In this document: piece by piece, positions 53,930-62,484 of the stretch
How the letters are laid out: every line of letters begins with the position of its first letter
Position numbering within the stretch: the first letter of the stretch is position 1
NCBI RefSeq assembly: GCF_016765655.2
Contig: NZ_CP086106.1
Coordinates: 1,663,501-1,727,500 of the forward strand
Direction of reading: 5' to 3'
From: Skermanella mucosa
GTDB lineage: Bacteria > Pseudomonadota > Alphaproteobacteria > Azospirillales > Azospirillaceae
DNA length: 64,000 nucleotides
Position numbers and translations under genes: made by a program
Notes under the pieces: model-generated
Databases searched by the model: none
What the model saw: the letters and a program-made list of their open reading frames with translations, nothing else
What the model was told of the DNA's origin: nothing

Positions 53930-55027
53930 TCAGCTCCCGGCAGCCGGGCGCGCGGCGGAGGGCGGTTCCCGCTCGGCCTTGACCGGGGCGCCGTCGCGCA
54001 CCCGCTGGGTGCCTCGGACGACGACCAGCTCGCCGGGCTCCACGCCCTCGACCACCTCGACCATGCCGTCGTGACGCTGCCCGATCGTGACGGCGCGGCG
54101 CCGGGCGTGGCCGTCGGTCACGACGAAGACGAACTGGCGCTCGCCCAGCGGGACCAGCGCCTCCTCCGCGATCAGCACGGCGTCGGCGCGCGACGACAGG
54201 GTCAGGCCGACATTCATGAACATGCCGGGCCGCAGGCGCAGCTGGTCGTTGGGCAGGGCGGCCACCACCTCGACCGCCCGGGTCACCGGATCGACCCGCG
54301 TGTCGATGACGGAGACCACGCCGGTGAAGGTCTCGCCGGGGAAGGCTGGGCTCCTGGCGGACACGGCGAGCCCCGGCCGGAGCCCGCCCAGCGCCGCCTC
54401 CGGCACGCGGAAATCCAGCTTCACCGTGCGGATGTCGTCCAGCGTCGTGATCGCCGTCCCGCTGGTCACCAGCGCGCCGGGACTGACCCGGCGCAGGCCG
54501 GTCTGCCCGGCGAAGGGCGCCGTCACGACAAGCTCCTGCAGCCGGGCGCGGGCGGCCCGAGCCGCGGCGTCGGCCCTGTCCAGCGCCGCGGTCAGCTCAT
54601 CCACCCTGGCCTCCGCGACGGCCTGCCGGGTCAGCAGGGTGCGCGAGCGCTCCAGAAGCTGCCGGGCGTTGCGCCGGTCGGCCTCGGCGACGGCGAGCTG
54701 GGCGCGGGCCTCGGCGTCGTCCAGTTCGATCAGGACCGAGCCCCGCTCGACCCACTGGCCCTCGTCGAACCGGATCGCGCGGATGATGCCGGTCTGCTTG
54801 GAATTCACCGTCACCGCCTCGTTGGCGCGCAGGGTGCCGACCGCCTCGGCCACGGTCGCGATCTCCCCGATGCGGGCGGGCTCCGCCACGACATTGACCG
54901 GTCGCGCGGCGCGGTCGGGCGCCGCCGCCTGCGGTCCGTTCCCGTGCAGCGCGGGGATGCCGTACCAGGCACCCGCGGCGCCGGTGCCCAGCCCCGCGAT
55001 CAGGAGAATCTGCCAGATCAGTCGCAT
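53930..55027 (-). CDS. RND efflux periplasmic adaptor subunit (membrane fusion protein)
   Basis: A 365-residue protein. It has an N-terminal signal or anchor (IWQILLIAGLGTGAAGAW), a lipoyl domain (~65-95: VTVNSKQTGIIRAIRFDEGQWVERGSVLIELD), a coiled-coil hairpin (~95-160), a beta-barrel (VKLDFRVPEAALGGLRPGLAV), and a membrane-proximal domain near the end. Such adaptors connect the RND pump to an outer-membrane TolC. ATG 55027 is the first plausible start; further upstream the frame is Pro/Arg-rich and not conserved. It is four bases from the RND gene and translated with it. Confidence 0.9.
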   Translation of the reverse strand: MRLIWQILLIAGLGTGAAGAWYGIPALHGNGPQAAAPDRAARPVNVVAEPARIGEIATVAEAVGTLRANEAVTVNSKQTGIIRAIRFDEGQWVERGSVLIELDDAEARAQLAVAEADRRNARQLLERSRTLLTRQAVAEARVDELTAALDRADAAARAARARLQELVVTAPFAGQTGLRRVSPGALVTSGTAITTLDDIRTVKLDFRVPEAALGGLRPGLAVSARSPAFPGETFTGVVSVIDTRVDPVTRAVEVVAALPNDQLRLRPGMFMNVGLTLSSRADAVLIAEEALVPLGERQFVFVVTDGHARRRAVTIGQRHDGMVEVVEGVEPGELVVVRGTQRVRDGAPVKAEREPPSAARPAAGS

Positions 55028-55197
55028 GGTATCCTGGTCCGTCCGTACCGGGCCGGTGGAGGTTGGATCGATGGATGCCGCCGCAGGAACAATCGGAAAA
55101 AGGGCCTGTTGTCCGGTTCCCGCCGGGACAGGCTGCCGTCCTGATCGGGCCGCGAAAGCTCGATATTCATTGCAACAATAGCAGAATCGCCCTGTCC

Positions 55198-58100
55198 ATG
55201 GACCACAATCTTGACGCCGACTTCGCCCCCGGTCGTGACGCGCGCTTGTTCGGCAACCTGGAACTCGACCTCGGCCGGCCCGGCCGCCAAACCGTCGCGG
55301 GCGTGGCCGAGGGCCTGGACGGGATGCTTTTGGGCGATCTCGCGCGGCGCGCGGAGTCCACCGGCCTTCTCCACATCGTCCGCGACCACCGGCGGCTGCT
55401 GCGGCTGCGTCGTGCGCTGGCCTTCTTCGCGCCGCAGCTGGAGGTTCTGCCGCTGCTGAGCTGGGACTGCGGTCCCTATGAGCGGTGCTCCCCCTCCGCG
55501 GCGGTCGCGGCCCGGCGGGTCGATACCCTGCTGAGGCTGGGCCGGCCGTCCGAGGGACCTCGGCTGATCCTGGCGACGGCCGCCGCGTTCCTGCGCCGCC
55601 TGCCGCCGCAGGGCGTATTGGAGGCTTCGACCTTCCGGGCGGCGCCAGAGGACGACGTCGAGGAGCCTTTGCGGCGTTTCCTGCTGCGGAACGGGTATTC
55701 CCCGGCGGAGACCGTCCAGGAAGTCGGCGACTTCCTGTGGGACGACGACCGCGTGGAGATCCTTCCGCCCGGCCAGCGGTCACCGGTCATGCTGCAACTT
55801 CTGAACGGCACCCTGGACACGGTCCGGCGGGGCGGCGCCGACGGGGAGGAGCTGGAGCGGCTGGAACTGCCGCCCCTGTCGGAGGTGGTCCTGACCGACG
55901 AGAGCATCGCGCGCTTCCAGACGAACTACCAGGAGCAGTTCGGGCGGGTCGAAAGGGTCGATCCGCTGTTCGAGGCGGTCGGGCAGGGCAGGCGCCTCAC
56001 CGGGATGGAGCACTGGCTGCCGCTGTTCTACGGCGGCACCGAAACCCTGTGCGAATACCTTCCCGGCTGCCCCGTCACCCTGGACGACGGCGTGGAGTCC
56101 TATCGCGACGATTATCTGGAGCAGGTCGCCGACGCCTATCAGGCGCGCAGGGCCATGGGCACGATTGAGGAGAAGGTCCATCTGCCGGCCTTCCACCCGC
56201 TGCCGCCCGAGCAGGTCTTCGTCGATGAGGTCGCCTGGGATGTCTGCCTGGAGGCCCGGTCGGTCCTGGCGTTCCGCGCGGCGCCGCCGCAGCCGGGAGA
56301 GGATGTTCTGGATGCCGGAGCCCGCCCCGGTCCGCGGTTCCATGACGACGAGCACGGCCAAGACCTGGCCCGGCATGTCCGCAAGCTCCGCGCCGGCGGC
56401 GCCCGGGTGCTGTTCGCCGTGGAGCGCGACGTACAGCATGATCCCCTGAGACGGCGGATCGGGATGCCGGAGATGCCTGCTGCGGAGACCTGGGACGGGA
56501 CGACGGCCGGCGACGCGGCGGTGGCGACCCTGCCGGTGGCGGCCGGCTTCGAGGTCGAGGGCATCCACGTGATCGCGCGGGCCGACATCATCAGTCCCGA
56601 TCGGCGCGGGACCGCCGGGACCGCCGAGGCCCGGCGCGGCGCCCTGCTTCCCGACGTGCCGCCGATCGCCCTGGGCGACCTGGTGGTGCATGCCGACCAC
56701 GGCGTTGCCCTGTGCGAGGGGCTGGAGACGATCGACGCCGGCGGCGCGCCCCACGACTGCCTGCGCCTGATCTATCGCCAGGGCGACAAACTGTTCGTTC
56801 CGGTCGAGAACATCGACCTGCTGTGGCGGTTCGGCATGCCGGGCGAGACGATCCAGCTGGACAAGCTGGGCGGCGCCGCTTGGCCCAACCGGCTGGAGCG
56901 GATGCGGGAGACGTTGCGCGACGCGGCGCACGAACTGATCGCGACGGCGGCGAAGCGGTCGCTCGCGAAGGTCGATCCGATCGTGCCGGATCCCGCCGCC
57001 TACCGCCGGTTCAGCGGCCGGTTCCCCTATACCGAGACGGAGGACCAGCAGACCGCGATCGACGATGTGCTGGCCGACCTCGCGTCGGGCAAGGTGATGG
57101 ACCGGCTGGTGGTCGGCGACGTCGGCTTCGGCAAGACCGAGATCGCGTTGCGGGCGGCCTTCGCGGTAGCGGCCGGCGGCCGGCAGGTCGCGGTGGTGGC
57201 ACCGACCACGCCGCTTGCCAAGCAGCATGCCGACGAGTTCCGCGAGCGTTTCGCCGGGTTCGGGATGGAGATCGTCGAGCTGACCGGAGGGACGCCGACG
57301 GACGAGGCGAAGGCTGCCCGGCAGCGCATCGCCGACGGGCATGCCCGCATCGCGGTCGGCACCCAGGCCCTGTTGAGCGAGTCCGTCCGGTTTAGGGACC
57401 TCGGCCTGCTGGTCCTGGACGAGGAGCAACGGCTCGGCGTCAAACAGAAGGAGCGGCTGAAGGACATCGCCGAGGGCGTCCATGTCCTGACCATGACGGC
57501 GACCCCGATCCCCCGCACGCTCCAGCTCGCGCTGGGCGGGCTTCGCGACCTCAGCCTGATCGGCACGGCCCCGGTGGAACGCCAGCCGGTCCGCACCCGC
57601 GTCCTGACCTACGACGGCGACATCATCCGCAAGGCGCTCCTGCGCGAGCGGGAGCGCGGCGGCCAGAGCTTCTACGTCTGTCCCCGCCTCGCCGACCTCG
57701 ACCTGGTGGGCGATCGGCTGGAAACCCTGGTTCCCGATCTCCGGGTGCTGCGCGCCCACGGCAAGATGGCTCCCGAGGAGCTTGACGACGCGATCACCGC
57801 CTTCGTGCGTGGCGGCGCCGATGTTCTCCTGGCGACCAACATCATCGAAGCAGGGCTGAACATCCCCAATGCCAACACGCTGGTCGTCCACCGGGCCGAC
57901 ATGTTCGGCCTGGCGCAACTCCACCAGCTCCGCGGCCGGGTCGGGCGCGGCAGCACCAGGGCCTATGCCTGGATGACGGTGGAGTCGGAAGCCGACTTAT
58001 CCGAAACGGCGCGCGGCCGCCTGGACGCCATCGCCATGCTGACCGATCCGGGGGCCGGGTTCAGCGTCGCCAGCCAGGACCTGGAACTGCGCGGCGGCGG

Positions 58101-58641
58101 CAACCTGCTGGGCGACGAGCAGTCCGGCAGCATCCGGGCCGTCGGGGTCGACCTGTTCCAGGAGATGCTAAGGCAGGCGATCGAGGCGGTCCAGGGCGGC
58201 AAGGAGCCGGAGGAGTTCTGGACGCCCCGGATCTCGCTCGGCATGCCCGTGCTGATCCCCGAAAGCTATGTCGCCGGCCTGGACGAGCGCATGGCGCTCT
58301 ACCGCTCCATCGCGGCGCTCGAGACTGTCGAGGCGGCCAGGGCCTTCACGGAGGACCTGGCCCGCAGGCACGGACCGATTCCGCCGGAGGTCGGGACCCT
58401 GATCGGCCTCGGCGAGCTGAAGCGCCTGTGCCGCGACGCTCACGTAGAACAGCTCGATGTCGGGCCGCGCGGAGCCTTGATCACGTTCCGGCGCGAGCCC
58501 GAGGGATTGAAGGCGTTCCTCAAGCGCAACGAAGGTGCCCGGCGCCGCGACGACGGCAACCTTGTGGTTCCGCTGGCGGAGAACTCTTCGGCACGGCTCG
58601 ACGCGGCCCGAAGGCTGCTGCGCGACTTGGCCGGCGGGTAA
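55198..58641 (+). CDS. divergent Mfd-like helicase (transcription-repair coupling paralogue)
   Basis: A 1147-residue protein with the layout of Mfd. A UvrB-like N-terminal region (VAEGLDGMLLGDLA, ALAFFAPQLEVLPLLSWDCGPYERCSP) comes first. The RNAP-interacting domain is GDLVVHADHGVALCEGLE...KLFVPVENIDLLWRFG. The RecG-like helicase (~600-950) has Walker A GDVGFGKTEIALRAAF and box II LVLDEEQRLG. The TRG block is QLRGRVGRG. It departs from canonical Mfd at the DVFPPG site (here VEILPPG) and in DEEQRLG versus DEEHRFG. It may be a second copy rather than the main Mfd. The start is uncertain: in-frame upstream codons exist from 55063, and no clear ribosome site precedes ATG 55198. Confidence 0.82.
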   Translation: MDHNLDADFAPGRDARLFGNLELDLGRPGRQTVAGVAEGLDGMLLGDLARRAESTGLLHIVRDHRRLLRLRRALAFFAPQLEVLPLLSWDCGPYERCSPSAAVAARRVDTLLRLGRPSEGPRLILATAAAFLRRLPPQGVLEASTFRAAPEDDVEEPLRRFLLRNGYSPAETVQEVGDFLWDDDRVEILPPGQRSPVMLQLLNGTLDTVRRGGADGEELERLELPPLSEVVLTDESIARFQTNYQEQFGRVERVDPLFEAVGQGRRLTGMEHWLPLFYGGTETLCEYLPGCPVTLDDGVESYRDDYLEQVADAYQARRAMGTIEEKVHLPAFHPLPPEQVFVDEVAWDVCLEARSVLAFRAAPPQPGEDVLDAGARPGPRFHDDEHGQDLARHVRKLRAGGARVLFAVERDVQHDPLRRRIGMPEMPAAETWDGTTAGDAAVATLPVAAGFEVEGIHVIARADIISPDRRGTAGTAEARRGALLPDVPPIALGDLVVHADHGVALCEGLETIDAGGAPHDCLRLIYRQGDKLFVPVENIDLLWRFGMPGETIQLDKLGGAAWPNRLERMRETLRDAAHELIATAAKRSLAKVDPIVPDPAAYRRFSGRFPYTETEDQQTAIDDVLADLASGKVMDRLVVGDVGFGKTEIALRAAFAVAAGGRQVAVVAPTTPLAKQHADEFRERFAGFGMEIVELTGGTPTDEAKAARQRIADGHARIAVGTQALLSESVRFRDLGLLVLDEEQRLGVKQKERLKDIAEGVHVLTMTATPIPRTLQLALGGLRDLSLIGTAPVERQPVRTRVLTYDGDIIRKALLRERERGGQSFYVCPRLADLDLVGDRLETLVPDLRVLRAHGKMAPEELDDAITAFVRGGADVLLATNIIEAGLNIPNANTLVVHRADMFGLAQLHQLRGRVGRGSTRAYAWMTVESEADLSETARGRLDAIAMLTDPGAGFSVASQDLELRGGGNLLGDEQSGSIRAVGVDLFQEMLRQAIEAVQGGKEPEEFWTPRISLGMPVLIPESYVAGLDERMALYRSIAALETVEAARAFTEDLARRHGPIPPEVGTLIGLGELKRLCRDAHVEQLDVGPRGALITFRREPEGLKAFLKRNEGARRRDDGNLVVPLAENSSARLDAARRLLRDLAGG

Positions 58642-58648
58642 CGCCGGT

Positions 58649-59737
58649 TCAGGAGATATCGATCACCGTCACGTTGACGGTGAACGTCCGGCCGTCGCGC
58701 TGGATCGTCAGCGTCACCGGGTGCCCGACCCCGGTCTGTTCCAGTCTGGTCGCGAGTTCCGCCAGGGTCGCGACCGGGTACCCGCCGGCGTGGGTGATGA
58801 CGTCGCCTGCCCGTCGTCCGGACGGGTCGAAGCCTCGCAGGCCGGCGCGGTCGGCTGCCGATCCGGGGATCACCTCGGCTATGACAACCCCGGTCACGCC
58901 GAGCTGGGCCCCGACCTGCTCGGGCGCCACGCGGATGCCGATCCCGGGGGTCGGCACCCGGCCGTCCCGGATCAACTTGGGCACGATCCGGTTCACGGTG
59001 TCGGCCGGCACCGCGAAGCCGATCCCGGCGAAGCTGCCCGACCCGGACAGGATGGCGGTATTGACGCCGATCAGCCGGCCGGCGCTGTCGAGCAGCGGGC
59101 CGCCCGAGTTGCCGGGGTTGATCGCCGCGTCGGTCTGGATCACGCCGGCGATCTCCCGCCCGCTGCCGGCCGGAAGCCGCCGCTCCAGCGCGCTGATCAC
59201 GCCGGTGCTGAGGCTTCGGGTCAGCCCGAAGGGATTGCCGATGGCGTAGACCGACTGGCCGACCTTCAGGTCGTCGGAGGTGCCGATCGGAATCGGGCGG
59301 AGCGCCGCGCGGTTCTCGCTCAGCCTCAGCACGGCAAGGTCGCTGTTGGGGGCGATGCCGATCACCCGGGCCGGCACGGCCTCGCCGCTGTCCAGCCGGA
59401 CGGCGACGCGGGTGGCGCCTTCGACCACATGGTGGTTCGTGACCACATGCCCCGCGGCATCCCAGATGAAGCCGGAGCCGGCGCCGCGCGACCCCCGGCC
59501 GTTCGGATCACCGGATGGATCCGCACGGTCGGTGAAGATATAGACGACCGAGGGCGCCGTCGCGTCGAACAGGCTGATCGTCGATTCCTCGGACTCGGCC
59601 AGCGATCCCCGCGCCGTGACCGCCCGCGGCTCGCTGGCGGTCAGGAAGACGCCGCGCACGAAGCGGTCGCCGATCCAGATCGTCGCGACCAGCAGCGCCC
59701 AGATCAGCATGTACCGCCAGAACCGCTGCCCGCCCAT
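58649..59737 (-). CDS. HtrA/DegP-type periplasmic serine protease
   Basis: A 362-residue membrane-anchored protease. N-terminal segment FWRYMLIWALLVATIWIGDRFV is followed by a trypsin-like domain (~55-255) with catalytic His in VVTNHHVVEG, Asp in NSDLAVLRL and Ser in INPGNSGGPLLD. One PDZ domain (~265-350: TPGIGIRVAPEQVGAQL, GVVIAEVIPGSAADRAGL, DVITHAGG) follows. It degrades or refolds damaged envelope proteins. GAGGGACGG precedes ATG 59737. It is divergent from the DnaJ-like gene, so folding-stress genes share an intergenic region of 173 bases, and it ends 7 bases from the Mfd-like gene. Confidence 0.93.
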   Translation of the reverse strand: MGGQRFWRYMLIWALLVATIWIGDRFVRGVFLTASEPRAVTARGSLAESEESTISLFDATAPSVVYIFTDRADPSGDPNGRGSRGAGSGFIWDAAGHVVTNHHVVEGATRVAVRLDSGEAVPARVIGIAPNSDLAVLRLSENRAALRPIPIGTSDDLKVGQSVYAIGNPFGLTRSLSTGVISALERRLPAGSGREIAGVIQTDAAINPGNSGGPLLDSAGRLIGVNTAILSGSGSFAGIGFAVPADTVNRIVPKLIRDGRVPTPGIGIRVAPEQVGAQLGVTGVVIAEVIPGSAADRAGLRGFDPSGRRAGDVITHAGGYPVATLAELATRLEQTGVGHPVTLTIQRDGRTFTVNVTVIDIS

Positions 59738-59910
59738 CCGTCCCTCCCGCTCTACGTCGGCCCGACGGGGCCGGAAGTGTTTAAACGGGGTGCATGGGCC
59801 GGCGGTCAAGCACAAAGGCGGCAAGCGATCAGCCGAATGATCGGTTGTGACGAGCCGCCGGAACGCGCTTTTATACGGCGGAGAACCGATCCTTGGCGCC
59901 GGTGCCTTCG

Positions 59911-60861
59911 ATGACCGATCCATACGAGATCCTGGGACTTTCCAAGACCGCGACGGATGACGATATCCGCAAGGCCTATCGCAAGCTCGCCAAGAAATTC
60001 CATCCCGACATCAATCCGGGCAAAGCCGACGCGGAGGCCCGTTTCAAGGACATTTCCGCCGCATACGCCTTGCTGTCGGACTCCGAGAAGCGCGCCCGGT
60101 TCGACCGCGGGGAGATCGACGCGAGCGGTGCGGAGACGCCGCGCAGCTTCTACCGCGGCTTCGCCGACGCGGGCGGCGGCGGCCGGTACGGGACGGAGGA
60201 GCATTTCGTCGACAACGAGGACATCGAAAGCTTCTTCGCCGATCTGTTCAGCCATCGCGGCGCTGGGCGGAGCGGCGCAGGAACGGGCGGGGCCGCCGGT
60301 ACCGGCGGCTTCCGCATGCGGGGCGGCGACGTCAACTACTCGCTGCGCGTCCCGTTCCTCGACGCGGCGAAAGGGTCGCGAAAGCGCCTGACGCTGCCCG
60401 ACGGCCGGACGCTGGAAGTCGAGATCCCGGCCGGCATCGACAGCGGGCAGACGGTTCGGCTGAAGGGGCAGGGGGGACCCGGGCTGGGCGGCGGCCCGGC
60501 CGGCGACGCTCTCATCCGGATCGAGGTCGATCCCCATCCGGTGTTCCGCCGGGAGGGGCGCGATGTCCGGATCGATCTGCCGGTGACCCTGGCCGAGGCG
60601 CTGCTCGGGGCCAAGGTCCGCGTGCCGACGGTCGACGGCGCGGTCGCCATGACCATCCCGAAAGGGGCCGACAGCGGCACCGTGCTCCGGCTCAAGGGGA
60701 AGGGCATGCCGGCATCCCCCGGCGGCGAGCGCGGCGACCAGTATGTCACGGTCCGTCCGGTCCTTCCCCGGCAGCCCGACGCCGAGCTGGAGGAGTTCAT
60801 CCGGCGCTGGTACGACAGCCACCCGCAGGATCCCCGCGAAACCCTGGAGCAATCGCGATGA
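59911..60861 (+). CDS. DnaJ-domain chaperone, CbpA-like
   Basis: A 316-residue protein. The J domain (~3-66) has [35 protein letters not shown], including the HPD tripeptide that activates Hsp70. A Gly-rich linker and two DnaJ C-terminal beta domains (~147-310: [45 protein letters not shown]) follow, with no zinc-finger Cys cluster. This is the type II/CbpA class. ATG 59911 gives the conserved MTDPYEILG. Its TGA overlaps the ATG of the CbpM-like gene. Confidence 0.92.
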   Translation: MTDPYEILGLSKTATDDDIRKAYRKLAKKFHPDINPGKADAEARFKDISAAYALLSDSEKRARFDRGEIDASGAETPRSFYRGFADAGGGGRYGTEEHFVDNEDIESFFADLFSHRGAGRSGAGTGGAAGTGGFRMRGGDVNYSLRVPFLDAAKGSRKRLTLPDGRTLEVEIPAGIDSGQTVRLKGQGGPGLGGGPAGDALIRIEVDPHPVFRREGRDVRIDLPVTLAEALLGAKVRVPTVDGAVAMTIPKGADSGTVLRLKGKGMPASPGGERGDQYVTVRPVLPRQPDAELEEFIRRWYDSHPQDPRETLEQSR

Positions 60862-61199
60862 TGGCGCTCGAACAGGTCCTTGCCACCGTCGGCCGGATCG
60901 ACCGGCGGGATCTCGCCCTGTGGATCGAACGGCGCTGGGTCCGGCCGCACCACGAGGCCGGCGGCTATGTCTTCACCGACCTGGACGTCGCCCGGGTCAC
61001 CCTGATCTGCGAGATGCGCGACGACATGGCGATCGACGACGAGGCGATGCCGGTCGTCCTCGGCCTGCTCGACCAGCTCTACGGCACCCGCCGCCGCCTC
61101 AGGCAACTGGTCGATGCGGTCGCGGCCCAGCCGGAGGAGGTCCGCCGGTCCGTCGCCGCGGAGTTGAGGCGCCAGGCTCTCGACGGAGGCGATGCCTGA
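60858..61199 (+). CDS. CbpM-like chaperone modulator
   Basis: A 113-residue protein of MerR-like helical character. Residues ~8-35 ([47 protein letters not shown]) match the CbpM pattern, and the C-terminal half is a coiled-coil helix. CbpM binds the J domain of CbpA and inhibits it. The ATGA overlap with the DnaJ-type gene strongly supports this partner role. Two ATGs in tandem (60858, 60861) leave a one-codon ambiguity. Confidence 0.85.
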   Translation: MMALEQVLATVGRIDRRDLALWIERRWVRPHHEAGGYVFTDLDVARVTLICEMRDDMAIDDEAMPVVLGLLDQLYGTRRRLRQLVDAVAAQPEEVRRSVAAELRRQALDGGDA

Positions 61200-61244
61200 T
61201 GCATGGGCCTTGGCCGACCCCCGCGGGTCTGCTATGACCGCGCG

Positions 61245-61544
61245 ATGACCGACGATGCCAGCAAGAACCAGAAGCCCGACCCGATCACCGAACGCATCCT
61301 GGCGATGATCGAGGATGGCGGATCCGTGTCCCCGCAGGAGGTCGCGCAGGCCTTCTACAAGGACACGAAGACGCCCGGAATGCCGGCCGACGGCTGGCAC
61401 AAATACATGACGGCGGTTCGCCAGCAGGCGATCCACCTCGCCCGCCAGGGACGGCTGCAGATCACCCGCAAGGGCGAGCCGGTCGACCCGAACAATTTCA
61501 AGGGCGTGGTTCGGTTGAGGAAAGTGCCGCCGGCCCAGCCTTGA
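61245..61544 (+). CDS. DUF3253-type protein
   Basis: A 99-residue protein: ITERILAMIEDGGSVSPQEVAQAFYKDTKTPGMPADGWHKYMTAVRQQAIHLARQGRLQITRKGEPVDPNNFKGVVRLRKV. The winged-helix-like pattern and the DPxxFKGVVRLR end fit the DUF3253 family, whose role is unknown. ATG 61245 is preferred to an upstream extension. It converges with the DedA gene, and the two coding ends overlap by 47 bases. Confidence 0.8.
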   Translation: MTDDASKNQKPDPITERILAMIEDGGSVSPQEVAQAFYKDTKTPGMPADGWHKYMTAVRQQAIHLARQGRLQITRKGEPVDPNNFKGVVRLRKVPPAQP

Positions 61545-62136
61545 CCGCCGCCGCGACGGCGGGAGCGGCAAGCGCCCGCTTGCGGCGCCACGACACCAGG
61601 CCCATGACGGCCCCGACCAGCACGAAGACGCCGAGCAGGCCGACCGTCACGGCCGTCGCCATTTCCCCCACGACCTGCTGGAGCGCCGCGCCCGCGGCAT
61701 AGCCGGCGCCCGCGAAGCACGCGGCCCATATGCCCGCCGCGACGAAGTTGAGCAGGGCGAAGCGGCGCCACGACAACGTGCTCATCCCCATCGCGAACGA
61801 GCTGAAATTCCGTACGCCGTAGATGAAGCGGAAGCTCAGGATGAAGGCCGTGCTGTACTTCTCCAGCAAGCCCAGGGCCTTGTCCACGCCCGGCTGCCAG
61901 CGGGGATATCGGGTCAGCATCCGGGCGCCGGCATGGCGTCCCAGCATGAAGTACATCTGGTCTCCCAGGAAGCTGCCGACCCACGCGCAGGAGATCAGCA
62001 GGGTGAGGTTGACCACGCCTTCGCGGGCCGCGATGCCCGAGAAGATCACGATGGTCTCGCCTTCCAGGAAGGTCCAGACGGCAACGATGCCATAGAACAG
62101 GTCGCCGTAGCGATGGATGAGGTCGAATATTTCCAT
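61498..62136 (-). CDS. DedA family membrane protein
   Basis: A 212-residue protein with about five membrane segments. Family motifs are GDLFYGIVAVWTFLEGETIVIFSG, CAWVGSFLGDQMYFMLGRHAG, and FILSFRFIYGVRNFSSFAMGMSTLSWRRFALLNFVAAGIWA, the FRFxxGxR-type loop with essential Arg. DedA proteins flip undecaprenyl phosphate or other polyprenyl/lipid substrates and support envelope homeostasis. The C-terminal ~25 residues are Ala/Pro-rich and overlap the convergent gene. The start has no strong ribosome site. Confidence 0.88.
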   Translation of the reverse strand: MEIFDLIHRYGDLFYGIVAVWTFLEGETIVIFSGIAAREGVVNLTLLISCAWVGSFLGDQMYFMLGRHAGARMLTRYPRWQPGVDKALGLLEKYSTAFILSFRFIYGVRNFSSFAMGMSTLSWRRFALLNFVAAGIWAACFAGAGYAAGAALQQVVGEMATAVTVGLLGVFVLVGAVMGLVSWRRKRALAAPAVAAAVKAGPAALSSTEPRP

Positions 62137-62484
62137 GACGGTCCGCTAAGGGATCCTTCGCGCGGGACAGGCCCGCATCCTGGGCGGAACTGGTGGCGCG
62201 CTTCTGAACTTTGGGAACCGGAATTTCCGGACGGTCGGGGCCGGCCGGGATGACGGCCCTGCCATATTCTTGAAATGAGGCCGGATTGTGGTCGTCTCGC
62301 CACGGGGCGGCTCCGGGGTGGGGAGTTAACGGGGAATTAGCATATTCCCCGGATATTTCGCGCGCCTGCGGCTCCGGACCTGATATGAACCGGCGCCGTC
62401 CGGGTCGCCCCGTTCCGGCGGGGACATCAAGAAGAACTGAAGAACGGGCGGACTCATCCATCTCCCTGGGGCAAGGGCTTTACG
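62137..62484. other. intergenic region before the glycosyltransferase gene
   Basis: About 350 bases with no convincing gene. GGGGAAT (62331-62337) and ATTCCCC (62344-62350) form a 7-base inverted repeat with a 6-base AT-rich centre, a possible operator or promoter element for the glycosyltransferase. No clear -35/-10 pair was seen beside it. Confidence 0.4.
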
